Both the position numbers and the translations under genes were made by a program. Positions 60,654 through 64,000 of a stretch of DNA of 64,000 nucleotides are shown piece by piece. The stretch spans positions 6,207,501 through 6,271,500 of the forward strand of contig NC_083388.1 of the NCBI RefSeq assembly GCF_031755915.1. The letters run 5' to 3'. The DNA comes from Ziziphus jujuba. Lineage: Eukaryota > Streptophyta > Magnoliopsida > Rosales > Rhamnaceae. Under the pieces are notes generated by a model, which was given only the letters and a program-made list of their open reading frames with translations, was not told the DNA's origin and ran no database searches. The stretch's first letter is position 1, and the number at the start of each line of letters is the position of its first letter.

Positions 60654-60935
60654 TCTTAGAGCATCTTCAATGGTAAGTAATATGAATTATTTTCTATATG
60701 GTATATAAATTGACAATGTTAATATATAGGTAACATAAATATATAGTCAATTTAAAAATTATTCTCCAATGATACTATATAAAAAAAGCTATTAATGGTT
60801 ACTAATTGTTGCATCTTTTTATTAATCTTTTTCTTTTTAGAATTGGCTTTTGAAAAAAAAAAATTGCTTTTAAGATTTTGATATTGGAGAGTATTTTTTA
60901 AAATAGTATCTATATTGCTTAGAAGCATACATGCA
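60654..60935. mobile_element. MITE-like element M1
   Basis: Starts with TTAGAGCATCTTCAATGGTA and runs through an AT-rich interior with AAAAATTATTCTCCAATGATAC to GATATTGGAGAGTATTTTT near 60885-60910. The GAGCATCTTCAATGG terminus is common in plant non-autonomous elements. The right end is not sharply defined. Confidence 0.5.
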
Positions 60936-61689
60936 TAACCCATTAAAACACTTACCATTTTATCGTATTTATTATTATGATTTAGAAGATAGTTTGAATA
61001 TATATTAATTACTTAATTTCTTAAGCGAATATATTTTCCAGCTGTCGCATATACAGTGATATCTTTTAGATACAAATATTGTCATTGTAAATATTTGTCA
61101 CATTAATATTAATTATATGGAGGCTTACATGCCACATAATAAATATAGGTAATGATATGTGTATATTGATACTATTCATATGATCAATTTGTGGTATGTG
61201 CTAGAACACATGTCAAAACTTAGTACAAACAATATATCTAATTATAAGATTTTGTGGAACATATAAAATGTCCATGTATTATAAGTAGTTTCCAATGTTT
61301 TGTCATTGTCATATAGACTTACAAAGGGACTTGCTAGCTTAGGCTGATAAGGAGGACTTCGTCGTAATAGCATTTACAAGGAGATTCACAATTCCACGAC
61401 CAAAGAAAGGACATATATAATCCCATCCAAGTCTCTCTTCCCTTTAATTCATAAACCTTTCCTTCTTCCGTCTTAACCCTTGTGCTAAGAGATCCTTGCA
61501 CCATAATGCCCTTTGAATTTTCTCTACTGTTACATATTAGTCATTTATTTTTTATTTTTTCACATTTCATAATCCTCTTTTATTGTGCTGCTAATTTACT
61601 AACCTAAGAGATTATTTAGTCAGACAAGCCTACCACAACAATCATATATGGGCTCATATGATAATAACATATCATTTCAGCATATATAA

Positions 61690-62116
61690 GAGCATCTTCA
61701 TCAATGATAATGTCGGTTGTAAAAATAGGTATGCAATTCAAGTAATATAAATAGTATTTTAAAAATTATTCTCTAATAATACTGTCTAAAATAAATATCA
61801 AATTAATGTGGCCTATAAATTGTTAAGGTGAATATTTATTTTTAGAGACTCTGTTACATATTTTAGATTTTTTTTAAAAAGCAAAATCTTTCTTATCTTT
61901 CAAAGAATTACACCAAAAAAACAAAAAAATTAAAGTTCAATTCTTTCAAAAAATTTTAAAAAATAATAAAATATATAATTAATTAATAGCTATAAATAAT
62001 ATTTGCGTACATTATTTTAGATTTATCTATATATTTGTTCCATCTAAAATTTAAATAACAGCAATTTCTATACCGAATATAGAGCAATCGATACTCAACA
62101 TTGGAGACACTCTTAG
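61690..62116. mobile_element. MITE-like element M2
   Basis: Left terminus GAGCATCTTCATCAATGATA, right terminus ACATTGGAGACACTCTTAGA, forming an imperfect inverted repeat. The interior shares AAAAATTATTCTCTAATAATAC with M1. No coding capacity. Confidence 0.6.
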
Positions 62117-62454
62117 AGAATCTACAATGGAAGTGTAGATTATAAAAACAATAATGTTACAGGTACCAAAATGCTCACAAAATTTATTTAGTAAATGACA
62201 TGTATTAAAATATTATTGGTTGACATATTCATATAACTTAAATATGAAAAAAAAAAAACCTTAAATATATGAGTGAATTAAAAGAACAAATCAATTAAGT
62301 GTTTCTACATTATCTACCATATCATTTGATAAATTAATTTTGATGAATATTTTAGTAAATCATGAAAATAAACATGTCTCATAAGTAATATGAATAGGGA
62401 AAAAATTGACATTGTCGATTAACTTAAGCAATCCACATAATCTAATTGAAATCT

Positions 62455-62818
62455 AAAAATATCTTTAATAGTGAATGTGGATTACTCTTTATGTGGTATA
62501 AAAATTTGCATTGCTAAAATCTATATAGATAAATGCACAGTTAAATGTAAAATTGTTTTTAAATAGACTATTAAGTAATTATATAATTTATTAATTTCTT
62601 TTTGAAAGAATTACCTTTTAAAGGAGAATTTTGTTTTCTAAGAAATTTTAAAATATCTAATAGAGTGTCAAGAATTTTGACAATATCTAGGCTATATAAG
62701 TTTGATATTCATTTTGGATATTGTTTTTGAAGAATAATTCTTTAAAAGATTTTTCATATTTCTTAAATGATATATTTATTTTCACAATCCAAATATGCAT
62801 TGGAGATACTCTAAGTTA
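62455..62818. mobile_element. MITE-like element M3
   Basis: Left terminus AAATATCTTTAATAGTGAAT, right terminus GCATTGGAGATACTCTAAGT, again an imperfect inverted repeat of the M1/M2 type. The interior is AT-rich and non-coding. Confidence 0.55.
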
Positions 62819-64000
62819 GCACTTCATTTATGAACAAACCAATTTCCTTAATAAAAGCTTACTAACAAATTTAGTTGCCCTTTAAAAAATAGTTATGTTA
62901 TTTTATTTCATTTAAGCATTTTTTTAAAAAATTAGTAAACTTAAAAAAACAACATATAAAGTAAAAACATAATTACCCCTTCCAAAAACATAAACAACAT
63001 ATAATTCATATTTTACCCGATAATTGTATAGTGAAAAAAGATGTTTAAATATTGTTTTGAGCTTACCATGTTGAATTTAAAGAAAAACTCCTTTAAACTT
63101 CTCTTACAAGCGCTAGTGCTGCTTTTGTTATTTTATTTTATTTTATTTTTTCCCTAAAAAGGAGAAACTATATATATATATATCTGCAGTGATATGACCA
63201 AACAACTTAAAAAAAGATAGAATTAAAAATATATGATCTTTTACTTGTTATAATCTATATTTATGTTAGCTTTAAAATAAATTAATAAAAAAATATTTAT
63301 AATTGTATTTTTAAGATTGTTTAAGAAATAAATGAATGATGTAATTATGTCTTAGTGGGAAACTATTTATACATATGGAGAGGGTTTTCCATATAAAGAT
63401 TTTTAACAAAGTTATTTGACATATAATTTAGTCCTTTCAATTAATTTAATGATTCATATTTGTTTATTAAAAACCCTTAAATATCCCATATTCATATCTA
63501 GACAAAATTTATTTTTTTTACCAAAATTGTTATTGCTTTCAAAACATTTTTTCTCTTCTTTCCCTCTCTTCTTAATCCCCAATCTCTAAATTTCATACAA
63601 CATGGACATGCTAAATTATATATAGGAAATATTTCATTTACACCTCTTAAAGTGTAAGATAAAAAAAAACATCTCTCAGATTTATAATAAATTATTCATA
63701 TCCTTTCGTGGCAATTTTTTTTTGGGGGTAAATGATATTCTCTTTATGGCAATTTAAATTACCCTTATATTTGTCATCAAATTAAATTATTTTAAATATT
63801 TTATTCTTCCTCCTTTTTTTTTAACAAAATTTTATTTTTTGGTAATATTGCAAAAAATTAATTTGAAGACTTGAAAAAATTAGTAATTTATATTTTTAAC
63901 TAATTTTATTTAAATCACGCGATAGTTTTTCAATTAAAAAAATATATATGATGATTTTAATATAAGTTTTTTTAACTAAGTGGTTATTTGTCAAATATAT
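62819..64000. other. AT-rich intergenic DNA, nothing recognised
   Basis: Long A/T runs, (TA)n near 63170-63182 and very low G+C. No open frame or RNA gene is supported. Confidence 0.6.

Noticed and set aside
1..64000. tRNA, rRNA and snoRNA genes
   Set aside because: I looked for tRNA box B-like sequence (GGTTCGAATCC type) and found no convincing cloverleaf. A tool-based scan could still find diverged ones.

Overview
This is plant nuclear DNA, almost certainly from a eudicot and probably a rosid. It is very AT-rich, rich in AT, GA and CA microsatellites, has spliced genes with GT-AG introns, and encodes plant-only families (CLE peptide, MOC1 resolvase, DUF1645, plant-type HMG-CoA lyase, MULE transposons). 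I cannot name the species.

Layout. (1) 1-9480: right-hand part of a large Mutator-like element (element 1). It carries a decayed DUF1985/Ulp1-type cysteine protease gene on + and a decayed MuDR-type transposase on -, in convergent orientation, plus three clusters of GGCGGAAA-type palindromic repeats. (2) 11466-11759 (-): a CLE signalling-peptide gene whose 12-residue motif resembles CLE16/CLE17. (3) 15987-20012 (-): 3-hydroxy-3-methylglutaryl-CoA lyase, eight coding exons. (4) 26200-30559: element 2, a shorter relative of element 1 with visible terminal inverted repeats. It is internally deleted and carries a 1.49-kb segment nearly identical to host DNA at 47.85-49.34 kb. (5) 30727-34872 (+): a class I SAM-dependent methyltransferase with eight coding exons, one junction of which is only explained by a U12-type (AT-AA) intron. 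(6) 37317-41553 (-): MOC1, the chloroplast Holliday-junction resolvase, six exons. (7) 46315-47676 (+): a single-finger C2H2 protein in one long exon. (8) 50586-51794 (+): an intronless DUF1645 protein. (9) 53160-56981 (-): an F-box protein, five exons, with a hydrophobic N-terminus. (10) 57-64 kb: gene-poor, AT-rich DNA with several related MITE-like elements.

How they fit together. The single-copy genes do not form a pathway; they are ordinary neighbours. From memory, HMGCL, the methyltransferase, MOC1 and the F-box gene occur in the same order on Arabidopsis chromosome 2 (about At2g26800 to At2g26850), so the window looks like a conserved microsyntenic block invaded by MULEs. The most unusual content is the MULE family: Ulp1 cargo, long hairpin-forming repeat clusters, an internal deletion joined at such a cluster, and a recent exchange of 1.49 kb with host DNA 21 kb away. 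Exon boundaries were worked out by hand from splice signals and reading phase.
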